A DNA stretch of 64,000 nucleotides from Methanohalophilus levihalophilus (GCF_017874375.1 NZ_JAGGLK010000002.1:496001-560000); one strand, 5' to 3'. Counted from the first letter of the stretch, positions 24,060-33,280 are shown. Numbers and translations are program-made. The notes: generated from the sequence alone by a model not told the origin.

Positions 24060-25265
24060 AGTGGAATCACTATCATTCAACGCTTCCTTCAATTTCCCCA
24101 GGTATCCTTGCAATTCTTGGACATCCTTTGGTTCTTTTGCTCCTATTTCAAGAAGCAGTTGCATACCCAATTGTTGCATGTCATCAACATTCGTTGCTGC
24201 AACTGCATTAAGAGCCATTCCACAATTGCTGCAGAAATCTGCTGTTGGGCCATTTGTGGTCTTGCAACGTGGACAATTCTTAGGGGTAAGCTCCGAGGGC
24301 TTGTCCTGCTTTTCCTTTAGTCCATAATGTTCAAGTATGGTGCTGTCAACCTGAGCACCCGCAAGATGAATATATGTGCCGGACTGCCGCGTTCCATGTA
24401 CCCATCCCATGTTTTTTTCCAGCTGTGCCTGTGTCATAAATGTGGCATATTCTGTAATCCTTGAGTGCCTGAAAAGATGGTTATATACACGCTTTTTTAT
24501 TCCGGCTTTATTTGCAGCTCTTTTTATGACCATTCGGATGCCGCCATATTTCATTGCCCTGCCTTTGTACTTCCCATAATTGACCCAAAGAGGTGCATCT
24601 GGATTATCCCTTTCCGGATGCGTATCAAGCCACTTTGATACATAAGGGGCACTGAATACAAGTCGAATTCTGCGCATACCAGTCTTTCCTTTTACCATCA
24701 GAACTGCACCATATACGTCTGGAACAAAGTGTTTAATCTTCGCTTCTCCCATCTCCCCGACTCTCCCGCCGGCATCATACCACATGGCAACCATAGCTCT
24801 GTTGCGCGGATGATCACATACGTCAATCATTTGCTTCACTTCATCTTCTGTGAGCAATTCTTCTGGCAATATCTGGTCACACTGCTTTATGTTTGTCTTG
24901 ATCCATCTGGTTATCTCTGGATCTGTCTCACTATTATGCAACCATCTGAAAAAACGCTTGATTGTTACCTTGTACCCTTGTTTTGTCCATGCCTTTCGGT
25001 CAGATCTCTCAATCTCAGCCACTACTCTATACATATCAGATTTGGTGACTTCATCGAAGTCTTTGTCAAACCAGCTAGCTAGTATGTTTAAATTACTGAG
25101 ATATTTGAGTATCCTCGCTTCAGATAGACCTTCAGCGTACAATACGTGAACAAAAGAAAAAATAGTGTCTTTATTTTTTTGAGAATAATCCGCATCAAGG
25201 ACGCGTTGCTCAGCACTAGCTATTCTTTTACTGAAATCATATAATCCCATGCCATATACCTTCAT
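24042..25265 (-). CDS. Tyrosine recombinase (provirus integrase) with C-terminal zinc ribbon
   Basis: A 407-residue protein with an N-terminal SAM-like DNA-binding region (about 30-110) and the catalytic domain. Catalytic set: Arg168 in DAGGRVGEM, Lys in VKGKTGMRR, HLFR at 263-266 (His, Arg), His290 in GWVHGT, and Tyr298 in SGTYIHLAG; all are present, so it should be active. An added C-terminal part has CPRC and CSNC knuckles at about 335-355, a zinc ribbon found on some archaeal integrases. It reads away from the adjacent tRNA-Thr, whose 3' end is the likely attachment site. Its last codons overlap the end of the large fibre gene by 18 bp, so the two transcripts converge. Confidence 0.9.
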   Translation of the reverse strand: MKVYGMGLYDFSKRIASAEQRVLDADYSQKNKDTIFSFVHVLYAEGLSEARILKYLSNLNILASWFDKDFDEVTKSDMYRVVAEIERSDRKAWTKQGYKVTIKRFFRWLHNSETDPEITRWIKTNIKQCDQILPEELLTEDEVKQMIDVCDHPRNRAMVAMWYDAGGRVGEMGEAKIKHFVPDVYGAVLMVKGKTGMRRIRLVFSAPYVSKWLDTHPERDNPDAPLWVNYGKYKGRAMKYGGIRMVIKRAANKAGIKKRVYNHLFRHSRITEYATFMTQAQLEKNMGWVHGTRQSGTYIHLAGAQVDSTILEHYGLKEKQDKPSELTPKNCPRCKTTNGPTADFCSNCGMALNAVAATNVDDMQQLGMQLLLEIGAKEPKDVQELQGYLGKLKEALNDSDSTSISDK

Positions 25266-25327
25266 TTCTTGATTTATATTTGAAATCCAAGCTGGGTGAA
25301 AGTATAGGCTTCAAACTGAGAAAATGA

Positions 25328-25401
25328 AGCCCCGGGCGTGATTTGAACACGCGACCTAGTGATTACAAATCACTCGCTCTGCCAGGCTGAGCCACCGAGG
25401 C
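25328..25401 (-). tRNA. tRNA-Thr (UGU)
   Basis: A full cloverleaf reads on the minus strand: acceptor GCCTCGG/CCGGGGC, D-stem GCTC/GAGC, anticodon stem AGTGA/TCACT with loop TTTGTAA (anticodon UGU), T-stem GCGTG/CACGC, discriminator U as usual for archaeal tRNA-Thr. The 3' end faces the integrase, so the provirus integrated at this tRNA's 3' part. CCA is not encoded. Confidence 0.95.
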
Positions 25402-25471
25402 GCATTGAACTACCTTTACATACAGATTATAGCAAATAAATTTTATGCTTGCGTGTGCATATCTGGTACTC

Positions 25472-26023
25472 ATGTGGCGTGAAATGGCGCGTATTGGAAG
25501 CAAGCTTGTAAATCATGGGTTAGTTGAATCGAATTTTGGAAATATCAGTGTTCGAAAAGGCGATAATCTGGTAATAACCCGTACCGGCTGTTGTCTTGAT
25601 GAAATAACTGAAGAAACGGTTGTGGAAGTGCCCATAGACCGCAATTCCCTGCTGGATAAAATTGCTTCTTCCGAAACTGCAGTTCATCGCCAGATCTATC
25701 GCAATACAGATGCCGGTGCAATAGTGCATGCGCACTGTCCATATTCTGTTACTCTCTCTTTGCTTCAGGAAGGCGGCAACATCTCGCCTATTGACAGTGA
25801 AGGTATGCTCTTCCTTGGGGATGTGCCAATTATCAAAGGAAAAATTGGAAGTGAAGAACTGGCAGACGCAGCCTCTGCGGCTCTTTCAAGGCATCACGGC
25901 GCAATTGTATATAGCCACGGCACAATCTCCGTTGGAAAGAATCTTGACGAAGCCTACATCTATACCACCCAGATAGAACACTCCTGCAAAATAAAGTATC
26001 TTTATGATCTGGCACGCAAATAA
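25472..26023 (+). CDS. Class II aldolase (L-fuculose-phosphate aldolase type)
   Basis: About 183 residues. The ATG at 25472 is preferred because a TATA-like AAATAAATTTTATG ends about 25 bp upstream (leaderless mRNA); an ATG at 25445 inside that element is unlikely. Motifs: ESNFGNISVRKGDNLVITRTG, the zinc site VHAHCPYS (His-x-His), HHGAIVYSHGTISVG (third His region). The family splits fuculose-1-phosphate-type ketose phosphates. In methanogens the homologue MJ1418 is linked to lactaldehyde supply for coenzyme F420; that role is inferred here. The next gene lies 45 bp downstream on the same strand. Confidence 0.85.
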   Translation: MWREMARIGSKLVNHGLVESNFGNISVRKGDNLVITRTGCCLDEITEETVVEVPIDRNSLLDKIASSETAVHRQIYRNTDAGAIVHAHCPYSVTLSLLQEGGNISPIDSEGMLFLGDVPIIKGKIGSEELADAASAALSRHHGAIVYSHGTISVGKNLDEAYIYTTQIEHSCKIKYLYDLARK

Positions 26024-26068
26024 CGGGTAAAAGCTATCTACACCGGATGTGTAAAGGAAAAGACACAT

Positions 26069-26677
26069 ATGACTCTTGAAAAACTCCGTCCGATAACTGC
26101 CACCTATGTGGAATCCATTGCAAAAAGAGCAATATCCGCAGGATTAACTCCCAATTATGTGTCTATTATTTCCCTCATTTTCTCAGCGCTGGCAGGAATC
26201 GCTTTTTACTATTCACTGGAAGTTGCAATTTATGCTCTTGTGGCCGTTATTTTTGTATCTTTAAACTCCTTTTTTGATGCGCTGGACGGTAGTATGGCCC
26301 GGTATCAGGGCATTGCAAGCAGAAAAGGAGATTTCCTTGATCATGTCATCGACAGGTATGCTGATATGTTCATAATAGGCGGAATTTTCTTCGGAGGGCA
26401 TGTTGACTGGGAAATCGGTGTCATAGCTCTTGTGGGTGTTTTGCTTACAAGTTATCTGGGTACACAGGCACAAGCGCTCGGAATTGGCCGTTTTTATGGC
26501 GGGCTTATGGGAAGGGCTGACAGGCTTGTACTAATAATGATCGCTGCGATTGCTTACGTTATTTATGCACAGCCACTTGCCGGCTACACAATTCTTGGCT
26601 GGTGTGTAGTGGTTCTTGCTTTCACATCACATATTACTGCTTTCCAGAGAATCTACAGTGTGTGGAATAAACTGTAA
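26069..26677 (+). CDS. CDP-alcohol phosphatidyltransferase (archaetidylinositol-phosphate-synthase-like)
   Basis: A 202-residue integral membrane protein with about six spans. The family signature D-G-x2-A-R-x8-G-x3-D-x3-D is present: DALDGSMARYQGIASRKGDFLDHVIDRYAD at about 70-99. The N-terminus LEKLRPITATYVESIAK resembles archaeal archaetidylinositol-phosphate synthases, which join CDP-archaeol to inositol phosphate for ether lipids. The exact alcohol substrate cannot be read from the motif. It starts with AAGGA upstream of ATG. Confidence 0.85.
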   Translation: MTLEKLRPITATYVESIAKRAISAGLTPNYVSIISLIFSALAGIAFYYSLEVAIYALVAVIFVSLNSFFDALDGSMARYQGIASRKGDFLDHVIDRYADMFIIGGIFFGGHVDWEIGVIALVGVLLTSYLGTQAQALGIGRFYGGLMGRADRLVLIMIAAIAYVIYAQPLAGYTILGWCVVVLAFTSHITAFQRIYSVWNKL

Positions 26678-26706
26678 ATTCCTCAGTTTGACTTCATGGG
26701 GATAAC

Positions 26707-27144
26707 ATGTCTGCCGAAAAAAAATATGACTATATGGAGCATACCGCAGATGCACGTTTTCGTGCTTATGGGGCTAACCTCGAAGAAGCTTTTGAGAATG
26801 CAGCGGAAGCCATGTTCAATGTCATGATTGACACTTCAGATATTCCGTGCAGGACTTCCATACCCATCGAGGTGGAAGCCGATGATCTGGAAATGTTGCT
26901 TGTGGAGTGGCTCTCAGAATTGCTTTATCATTTTGAGGTTGAATTCATAGTATTCAGTAAATTTGCTGTTATTGGTATAAATCATCAGGACGGTGTATAT
27001 TCATTATCTGCAACAGCATGCGGAGAATTCATAGATCTGGATAAACATGCCTTTGAGACCGAAGTGAAGGCAGTTACTTATAATAATCTCCTTGTGCAGG
27101 AAGCCGGAGATGATACAATGGTGCAGGTTACAGTTGATACATGA
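26707..27144 (+). CDS. Archease
   Basis: A 145-residue protein starting MSAEKKYDYMEHTADARFRA, the archease signature (Y-x-ExxHTAD), with WLSELLYHFEVEFIVF in the middle and FETEVKAVTYNNLLVQE near the end. Archease activates the RNA ligase RtcB by helping its guanylylation with metal; the two acidic Asp of the metal site are conserved in HTAD and at the C-terminus (VTVDT). It is followed 15 bp later by the rtcB gene, a strong context match. Confidence 0.93.
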   Translation: MSAEKKYDYMEHTADARFRAYGANLEEAFENAAEAMFNVMIDTSDIPCRTSIPIEVEADDLEMLLVEWLSELLYHFEVEFIVFSKFAVIGINHQDGVYSLSATACGEFIDLDKHAFETEVKAVTYNNLLVQEAGDDTMVQVTVDT

Positions 27145-27159
27145 AGGGGGTTTTATATT

Positions 27160-28620
27160 ATGGAACAAGATGCAGGTTCAGCAGGCAAACTACGAAAAAT
27201 TGATGAGGATATCTGGGAAGTCCCGCAAGATTACAAGGAAGGTATGCGGGTTCCGGGCAGGATTTTCCTTTCAGAGACTCTTCTTGGGAATCTTGAGAAT
27301 GAGGCACTTGAGCAAGTGGCCAATGTTGCCATGCTTCCGGGTATCCAGAAGTATTCCATGGCCATGCCGGATGCCCATGTAGGCTATGGTTTTCCCATCG
27401 GGGGAGTTGCGGCTTTTGATGAGGATGAAGGTGTGATAAGTCCGGGAGGCGTGGGATTTGATATCAATTGTGGAGTTCGCCTCATACGTTCCAATTTACA
27501 GAGAGAGGATACTTTGCCTCATCTCAATCAGTTGTTAGACGGATTATTTGATGCGGTTCCTTCCGGCCTTGGTTCCAAAAGCAAGATACGGGCTTCCGAG
27601 AGTGAACTTGATGAAATATTCGTTGCAGGTTCACAATGGGCTGTGGAGCATGGGTACGGCGTGAAAGCCGATATAGAACACTGTGAGGGCAATGGCCGTA
27701 TTGAAGGTGCACTTCCGGATCAAATCAGCAAAAAGGCACACAAAAGAGGGCGCCCACAATTGGGCACTCTTGGTAGTGGTAATCACTTCCTTGAATTGCA
27801 ATGCGTTGATGAGATATATGATGAAGAGGCTGCCAAAGCCTTCGGATTGGAAAAGGGAAAGGTTACTTTCATGGTACACTGTGGTTCCCGTGGAGCTGGC
27901 CATCAGGTATGTACGGATCATATCAAGACACTGACGAGTGCAGCAAAAAAATACGGCATCGATCTTCCTGACAGGCAGCTTGCATGTGCTCCTGCACAAT
28001 CAAAGGAAGCTCAGGATTACTTTGGAGCGATGGCTGCAGCGGCCAATTATGCCTGGACCAACCGGCAGGTTATAATGCACCAGTCACGCGGTATTTTTGA
28101 AAAAGTGTTCGGCATGGATCAGGATGAACTTGGCCTTGATCTTGTGTACGATGTAGCTCATAACGTTGCAAAGCTTGAGGAACATGAGATTGATGGGGAA
28201 AAGAAAAAAGTGTACGTTCACCGCAAAGGTGCAACACGTGCCTTCCCTGCAGGTCATAAGGAAGTTGCAAAAGCCTACAGGAATGTTGGGCAACCTGTTC
28301 TGATACCCGGAAGCATGGGGACTCCGTCTTATGTTTTGTGTGGTAATGAAGCAGGAATGCACATCTCATTCGGAAGTGCCTGTCATGGTGCAGGAAGAGT
28401 AATGAGCAGATCCCATGCGAAAAAGAGTTTTTCCGGTGAAGACATCCGGGTGCGTCTTGAGGATCGCGGAATCCTTGTAAAAGCTGCTCATCCTTCGGTT
28501 ATCGCGGAAGAAGCACCAGAGGTTTACAAGTCCAGCAGTGAAGTCGTTGATGTAGTTCACAGGGTGGGAATTGCAAGAAAAGTGGCAAAGCTCGTGCCTC
28601 TTGGTGTTGTAAAAGGTTAA
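27160..28620 (+). CDS. rtcB: RNA-splicing ligase RtcB
   Basis: A 486-residue protein of standard length, without an intein. Signature regions: MPDAHVGYGFPIGGVAAF, GVGFDINCGVRLIRS (metal-binding Asp and Cys), GTLGSGNHFLELQ, VHCGSRGAGHQ, and the guanylylated-His region SACHGAGRVMSRSHAKK. It joins tRNA exons from 2',3'-cyclic phosphate and 5'-OH ends with GTP and Mn. It is coupled with archease upstream (AAGGGGG ribosome site). Together the two genes form the archaeal tRNA splicing ligase unit. Confidence 0.96.
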   Translation: MEQDAGSAGKLRKIDEDIWEVPQDYKEGMRVPGRIFLSETLLGNLENEALEQVANVAMLPGIQKYSMAMPDAHVGYGFPIGGVAAFDEDEGVISPGGVGFDINCGVRLIRSNLQREDTLPHLNQLLDGLFDAVPSGLGSKSKIRASESELDEIFVAGSQWAVEHGYGVKADIEHCEGNGRIEGALPDQISKKAHKRGRPQLGTLGSGNHFLELQCVDEIYDEEAAKAFGLEKGKVTFMVHCGSRGAGHQVCTDHIKTLTSAAKKYGIDLPDRQLACAPAQSKEAQDYFGAMAAAANYAWTNRQVIMHQSRGIFEKVFGMDQDELGLDLVYDVAHNVAKLEEHEIDGEKKKVYVHRKGATRAFPAGHKEVAKAYRNVGQPVLIPGSMGTPSYVLCGNEAGMHISFGSACHGAGRVMSRSHAKKSFSGEDIRVRLEDRGILVKAAHPSVIAEEAPEVYKSSSEVVDVVHRVGIARKVAKLVPLGVVKG

Positions 28621-28629
28621 CGAGAATTG

Positions 28630-28715
28630 GAGGAAACGGATATTGTTGAGGGGATGAATGGTTTGCTTGGTTACAGTCAGATCTGCAATGCTAACAAGCT
28701 TGTACCCGCTTCCTC
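28630..28715 (+). other. Possible stem-closed element after rtcB
   Basis: GAGGAAACGG (28630-28639) can pair with CCGCTTCCTC (28706-28715) with one mismatch, closing an 86-nt segment directly after the rtcB stop. No terminator T-run follows. It could be a 3' processing element or chance; the evidence is only the terminal pairing. The rest of the gap up to 28824 holds a TATA box (GATATAAATA, about 28788-28798) for the PUA gene. Confidence 0.25.
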
Positions 28716-28824
28716 TAATTACAGTTGGTTATTATAATATTTAAAGGGTTTGATGGAGTAAGAACTATAAAATTACGCTGACCCGAGCGATATAAATACC
28801 ATTCTCACATCTTCGGTTCTAATT

Positions 28825-29295
28825 ATGGTTGCAGATGCTAATCTCTTAAGTCAGGTGCGTGTTATGGCCGATTACCAGTTTGGTAAAGGTTCCGGAAACG
28901 TGCTTTTCCCGGATGACGTAAGTTTCATGCTTTCAAGGACAAAACGTGTGCGTCAGGTACTTTCAGGCAAATCCAGAATTGCTACAGTACGCGCAAAAGA
29001 CGGTGTACTGACATTGAGTATCGAAGCTGCATCCATGCTTCATTCTTTCCTTCCTTTTCCAAGGCAGCGTGTTGTTATATGTGAAGATGCGGTTCCTTTT
29101 GTTTCAAAGGGTAAAACTGCTTTTGCAAAACATGTTCTGGAACTTGATCCGGAGCTAAGATCCGGTGAGGAAGTTCTTGTTGTTGACGAACAGGATAAGT
29201 TGCTCGCTGCAGGTCAGTTGTTGTTGGCAGTTCCCGAAATCATAGTTATGGATTCAGGAGCGGCTGTAGACGTAAGAGTGGGTATTGAGAAATAA
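28825..29295 (+). CDS. PUA domain protein
   Basis: A 156-residue protein. The C-terminal half carries the PUA pattern RVVICEDAVPFVSKGKTAFAKHVLELDPELRSGEEVLVVDEQDKLLAAGQ (about 76-125): a strand, a pocket with G-K and a final hydrophobic repeat. The N-terminal half (ADYQFGKGSGNVLFPDD) is the companion domain seen in archaeal PUA proteins related to the tail of archaeosine tRNA-guanine transglycosylase. No catalytic domain is present, so it is an RNA-binding protein, probably acting on tRNA or rRNA. A TATA box about 30 bp upstream suggests a nearly leaderless mRNA. Confidence 0.85.
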   Translation: MVADANLLSQVRVMADYQFGKGSGNVLFPDDVSFMLSRTKRVRQVLSGKSRIATVRAKDGVLTLSIEAASMLHSFLPFPRQRVVICEDAVPFVSKGKTAFAKHVLELDPELRSGEEVLVVDEQDKLLAAGQLLLAVPEIIVMDSGAAVDVRVGIEK

Positions 29296-29399
29296 TCATT
29301 TGAAATCTAATTATATATACGATAACCACCCATTGCCGTAATAGGAAATCTCCTTCGGAGTGTGAGATCATCGAAGATGAACAGCCCCTGAACACCCTT

Positions 29400-30266
29400 G
29401 TGATCCCTGACGGGACAAAGATGGAAGAACATACTATTGTTGTTGATGGTGATGTCGTTGTCGGCAACCATTCTGATCTGGGTTACGGGTTGATTGCAAA
29501 TTCCGCCATTTTAGGAGAACGGGTAAACGTATCAGGTGACATCGCAACAACATCCGATGTCAGGATTGACATCTGGTCCCGCATTAACGGAAGTGTCAGG
29601 ACTGACGAGAATGCCTATATCGGTGAATTTGTCAACATTGGAGGTAAACTGGTTGTCAAAGGTGATCTTGATGTCGGAAACGATGTAAATATTGAAGAAG
29701 GCTTTGAAGCCAGGGGGTGGATTGTAGTTCGCAATCCGGTACCTGTAGTTGCATATATTTTCCTCTATATTGCCGAATTACTCCGTCTGGGAAAAGGTGA
29801 GGAAGTCGAAAAAGCCCTCGATGAACTCTTTTCTGACGATGGCGAAGATCTGGGTGTTAATATCATGATTATTCCCAACGGGTCACGTATTTCCGCAGAT
29901 TCCATCCGGGTTCCCGGAACTGCAAAAATAGGCAGCGACTGCCGCCTTGTGGGAAACATCCGCGCAGAATCCCTTAAAATGGGTGACGAAACCACTCTTT
30001 ACGGAAGCATAAGGGCTGCAGGAACTGTCGAACTCGGGGAAAACAATGCCATACACGGAAATATCGTGTCCCGGGGCAAAGTTATAATTCACGAGGGAAC
30101 CCATGTACTGGGGCAAATTAATGCTGCACTGATTAATATTCACGAATCCGCACGAGTGGACGGTGTGATGAGGGCAAGTGCAGGAATCTCATTTATCCGT
30201 GAAGAAGAAGATATTATTAATGATAATGAACTCATGAGGCTGGATGTTTCCGGTTCTCCTGAATAA
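29400..30266 (+). CDS. Bactofilin-like polymer-forming / left-handed beta-helix protein
   Basis: About 288 residues from a GTG at 29400. The frame stays open upstream (reading IIEDEQPLNTLVIPDG) and a TATA box lies near 29311-29320, so the true start may be an unusual codon further upstream. Repeated short strands with G, V, I and D at regular places (VVDGDVVVGNHSDLG, GNIRAESLKMGDETTLYGSI, GNIVSRGKVIIHEGTHVLGQ) build a bactofilin-like beta-helix in two halves around a helical linker (about 115-145). Such proteins can form filaments or act as a scaffold at the envelope. Function in archaea is not established. Confidence 0.7.
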   Translation: MIPDGTKMEEHTIVVDGDVVVGNHSDLGYGLIANSAILGERVNVSGDIATTSDVRIDIWSRINGSVRTDENAYIGEFVNIGGKLVVKGDLDVGNDVNIEEGFEARGWIVVRNPVPVVAYIFLYIAELLRLGKGEEVEKALDELFSDDGEDLGVNIMIIPNGSRISADSIRVPGTAKIGSDCRLVGNIRAESLKMGDETTLYGSIRAAGTVELGENNAIHGNIVSRGKVIIHEGTHVLGQINAALINIHESARVDGVMRASAGISFIREEEDIINDNELMRLDVSGSPE

Positions 30267-30292
30267 ATTCTCTTTTTGAAAGGTGTTTTCAG

Positions 30293-31444
30293 ATGGCTAG
30301 CTATAGTTCAATTTCAGCAAAAGATTCCGAGTGTGTCATGCAGACATATACTCACCAGCCGATTGCTCTTGAACGGGGTGAAGGTGCTGTTGTATGGGAC
30401 GTTGACGGGAAGGAGTATATCGATTGTGTCGCAGGAATTGCGGTGAACAATGTAGGTCACTGTCATCCCGCGGTTGTGAAAGCAATTCAGGATCAGGCAG
30501 CAAAGCTGATCCATGTTTCAAATCTTTATTATACCGAAATGCAGGCAAACCTGGCGGAGAAGCTTGTGTCTCTTACGGGGATGGATCGTGTTTTCTTCTG
30601 TAATTCAGGGGCTGAAGCGGTTGAAGCTGCTATGAAACTGGCACGTATGGTTACAGGAAAACATGAATTTGTGGCACTCAAAGGTTCTTTCCACGGCAGG
30701 ACAATGAATCCGCTGTCAGTCACCTACAAGGAGGCTTACAAGGAACCCTTCAAACCAATGCCTGTCAAGGCTACTTTTGCGGACTTTGGTGATGCTGAGG
30801 ATGTGGCAAATTCCATCGGTCCGGGGACTGCTGCTGTAATCGTTGAACCAATACAGGGTGAAGGCGGGATCAATGTACCTTCCGAAGGATTCCTTCAGGA
30901 GGTTCGCAAGGTATGTGATGAGACTGGTACTCTTCTTATCTTTGATGAGGTACAGACCGGATTCGGACGTACTGGAAAATGGTTCTGTAAAGAGCATTCA
31001 GGCGTGCAGCCGGATATCATGACAATGGCAAAGGCAATGGCTGGTGGCCTTCCCATGGGAGGAATTGCTGCACGTGAAGGGCTTACTTTCACAAAGAGCC
31101 AGCATGCTTCTACTTTCGGTGGAGGTCCTCTGGTATGTGCTGCTGCTCTTGCTTCAATCAAGGTCATGGAAGATGAGAACCTCATTGAGAGATCCCGTGA
31201 GATGGGCGAATACTTCCGGAAGCAACTTTCAGATCTGGGTCGCGATGATTTCCTTGAAGTACGTGGCAAGGGATTGATGATAGGTGTTGAGACGGGCCGC
31301 CCGTGTGCTGACTTTGTAAATGCTGCCCGTGAGATGGGTTTATTGCTAAACTGCACTTCAGACACGGTTTTGAGGCTTGCTCCTCCACTTACGATTTCAA
31401 AAGAACAGATTGATACGGTGGTCGATATTCTTGGCAAGGTCTGA
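30293..31444 (+). CDS. argD: Acetylornithine aminotransferase (class III)
   Basis: A 383-residue protein with [75 protein letters not shown] (Asp binding PLP) and the Schiff-base Lys in [14 protein letters not shown]; then [15 protein letters not shown]. Length and these motifs fit N-acetylornithine aminotransferase of arginine synthesis; a bifunctional role in lysine-type pathways cannot be excluded. It overlaps the hisC start by 14 bp, so the two transaminase genes are cotranscribed. Confidence 0.9.
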   Translation: MASYSSISAKDSECVMQTYTHQPIALERGEGAVVWDVDGKEYIDCVAGIAVNNVGHCHPAVVKAIQDQAAKLIHVSNLYYTEMQANLAEKLVSLTGMDRVFFCNSGAEAVEAAMKLARMVTGKHEFVALKGSFHGRTMNPLSVTYKEAYKEPFKPMPVKATFADFGDAEDVANSIGPGTAAVIVEPIQGEGGINVPSEGFLQEVRKVCDETGTLLIFDEVQTGFGRTGKWFCKEHSGVQPDIMTMAKAMAGGLPMGGIAAREGLTFTKSQHASTFGGGPLVCAAALASIKVMEDENLIERSREMGEYFRKQLSDLGRDDFLEVRGKGLMIGVETGRPCADFVNAAREMGLLLNCTSDTVLRLAPPLTISKEQIDTVVDILGKV

Positions 31445-32513
31445 TCTGATAAAGCCTGAAATTCGTTCTATAGCACCTTATGTTCCCGGCAAATCCATTG
31501 AAGAAATTGCGAAAAAGTACTGTCTGTCAGCGGATAAAATCATAAAACTGGGTTCCAATGAAAACGTGCTTGGGCCTTCTCCAAAAGCCTTGGAGGCAAT
31601 GGTCGGGCATGCTCAGGATATCAATATTTACCCTTCTGCTGATGCCGGGGAGCTGGTTTCTGCTATTTCCAAGTACGTCGGTATGCCTGAAGACATGATC
31701 GTAGGTTCTGGCCCGGGTATGGATGGGTTGCTTGACGGATTGATGAGACTTCTGATATCTCCGGGCTCGGAAGTTGTTATTTCAACTCCCACTTTCTCCT
31801 ATTACGAGCTATCTGCAAGAGCAAACGGCGGGACGCCTGTTTTTGTCAGGCGAAATGATGATTTCAGCATAGATGTTGATTCACTGAAGGACGCTGTAAC
31901 TGATGCAACCAAAATGATGTTTATATGTTCTCCCAACAACCCTTCTGGGAACTCTATGTCCGAAACAGAACTTCGGAGTCTTGTGGAGAACGTTTCTTGT
32001 CTCGTTTTTGTGGATGAAGCTTATGTCGAATTTGCAGACAGGACTTTTGTGTCCCTTGTGAATGAGTATGACAATCTTATTATCGGGCGCACTCTTTCAA
32101 AGGCATTCGGGCTTGCGGGGCTTCGTATTGGTTATGGTATCATGCCCGCCTGGTTGAAGGTTGAGTACATGAAAGCAGGAACGCCATTCAATGTGAGCAG
32201 TGTGGCACTTGTGGCCGGTTCTGCAGCATTGTCTGATGAGGAACATCTCAAAAGAAGTCAGGAAATGGTTCGGGAAGGTCGAAAATATCTGATGGACTAT
32301 ATTCCGTTCACAGTTTACGACTCACAGGCAAACTTTGTGCTTGTGGACGTGTCTCCTGTGAAGGCGAAGGATGTATGTGAACACCTGCTCAGACAGGGTA
32401 TTATTGTAAGGGATTGCACTTCCTTCAGGGATGCGGGTGAATCCCTGATTCGTGTAACAATCGGGACCGCTGAGCAAAACAAAAAAGTTGTTAATGGATT
32501 CTCTTCATTCTGA
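31431..32513 (+). CDS. hisC: Histidinol-phosphate aminotransferase
   Basis: A class I/II PLP transaminase of about 360 residues. Homology begins at [22 protein letters not shown], so the start is placed at the in-frame TTG 31431, overlapping the argD end; CTG at 31446 after AAGGT is an alternative. Motifs: [15 protein letters not shown] (substrate end), [15 protein letters not shown] (PLP Asp), [16 protein letters not shown] (PLP Lys), [10 protein letters not shown] and an Arg near the end (SLIRVTIGT). It makes histidinol phosphate from imidazole acetol phosphate. It converges with mptD, the two stops overlapping by 9 bp. Confidence 0.9.
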   Translation: MARSDLIKPEIRSIAPYVPGKSIEEIAKKYCLSADKIIKLGSNENVLGPSPKALEAMVGHAQDINIYPSADAGELVSAISKYVGMPEDMIVGSGPGMDGLLDGLMRLLISPGSEVVISTPTFSYYELSARANGGTPVFVRRNDDFSIDVDSLKDAVTDATKMMFICSPNNPSGNSMSETELRSLVENVSCLVFVDEAYVEFADRTFVSLVNEYDNLIIGRTLSKAFGLAGLRIGYGIMPAWLKVEYMKAGTPFNVSSVALVAGSAALSDEEHLKRSQEMVREGRKYLMDYIPFTVYDSQANFVLVDVSPVKAKDVCEHLLRQGIIVRDCTSFRDAGESLIRVTIGTAEQNKKVVNGFSSF

Positions 32514-32870
32514 AGAGCTTTCCACCTTTTCTATTTTCATGAGCGGATAATCAAGTTCACGCTCATATTCCATGGATGCAAAGAGCCGGACGTTTTTATA
32601 AGCTACAATCAGTTTCACTGTGATCATCCGCCCTTCCAGCTCACAATAACCGAATTCATTATTGAGTTTAGATCTTACTATGTCCCTGTCTATTTTGACT
32701 GTGATGCTTTCGACAAATGGCTGGACTGAGATGCTTTCAGCAATTGCATTTTCAAGGCTTTCTGCCGTGTGAAGGCTGATTGGTGAACCTGTGAATTGGT
32801 GATAAAGAGCTCCCAGTTTTATCCCAGCTTCAAAGGCCGCATTTTCTGCATCCGTGATTTTTTCTGACAT
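32505..32870 (-). CDS. mptD: Archaeal dihydroneopterin aldolase (MptD)
   Basis: A 121-residue protein starting [20 protein letters not shown], at the ATG 32868-32870. An open frame extends further upstream, but the homology and a TATA box (CTCTTTATAC, about 33 bp upstream) support this start. [21 protein letters not shown] and the end YAYKN-like strand are typical of the short archaeal aldolase that splits dihydroneopterin to 6-hydroxymethyl-dihydropterin on the way to tetrahydromethanopterin. Glu and His residues (ALYHQF) are the expected catalytic region. Strong evidence that the host makes methanopterin. Confidence 0.85.
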   Translation of the reverse strand: MSEKITDAENAAFEAGIKLGALYHQFTGSPISLHTAESLENAIAESISVQPFVESITVKIDRDIVRSKLNNEFGYCELEGRMITVKLIVAYKNVRLFASMEYERELDYPLMKIEKVESSSE

Positions 32871-33247
32871 AGTATCTAGAGGTGGATTGTGGTGATGAGT
32901 ATAAAGAGATTGTGCCTTTAAGGTTGCAATAGTTATAGCGGAGTGAATCCCGGCACCTCCCCCTGAGATGCTCTTTCTGGATTGATATACTTTTGTGCTC
33001 GTCCCCAACAATGGAAGTAACATCGGCACTCCGCTATCGTTTTTGTGTCTCAGACGGGCGCCTATATGCACTTTTCAGACATAAATCTTTTGAGTGGTTC
33101 TCAGGATGTTTTGGGTGTCTGTAGGTTTACAATTTTCACTAGTTTATGGGGGTTGGAATTGTCAATTAGGCCATGTACTCCGAAATGAGGCACATGCTCT
33201 TTGTAATTTTCTTAAGAACTTTTGGTTAGTAACCCTTTACCGTGGGA
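32871..33247. other. Intergenic stretch without a recognisable gene
   Basis: Apart from the mptD promoter at its left end I see no supportable coding sequence. Short open frames on both strands (33094-33279 plus, and the upstream extension of mptD) have no ribosome site and no family resemblance. Confidence 0.4.
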
Positions 33248-33256
33248 GTATAAATT
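33248..33256 (+). promoter_or_regulatory. TATA box for the candidate structured RNA
   Basis: GTATAAATT at 33248-33256 in an otherwise gene-free stretch. The predicted start about 26 bp downstream (33278-33281) coincides with the left edge of the base-paired segment 33287-33389. Confidence 0.5.
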
Positions 33257-33280
33257 CAAGTTTAGTCATATTCTTGTAAT

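Larger units (their letters stand above)
2812..25327. mobile_element. Head-tail provirus next to tRNA-Thr, without recognisable terminase
   Basis: A contiguous set of virion genes (portal, head morphogenesis, protease/scaffold, HK97-fold capsid, connectors, tube, chaperones, tape measure, hub, fibres) reads rightwards and ends at a leftward tyrosine integrase beside tRNA-Thr. The right boundary is the tRNA 3' end. The left boundary is placed at the operator/promoter region and is uncertain. No ATPase/nuclease with terminase motifs, no replication or lysogeny-control genes and no second tRNA fragment are visible. The left end is therefore either deleted (a remnant) or absent by design (a gene-transfer-agent-like or satellite element). 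All visible virion genes have intact frames. Confidence 0.85.

Noticed and set aside
25328-25401. Search for a second copy of the tRNA-Thr 3' end (attL) to the left
   Set aside because: No matching fragment was seen in 1-3400 or in the gap at 5657-6222; the left provirus end therefore remains undefined and no att pair is annotated.
32871-33071. Upstream extension of the mptD reading frame
   Set aside because: Homology begins at MSEKITDAE and a TATA box lies inside the extension, so the extra 67 residues are unlikely to be translated.
33094-33279. 61-residue plus-strand open frame after mptD
   Set aside because: It overlaps the TATA box of the candidate RNA, has no ribosome site and no recognisable domain.
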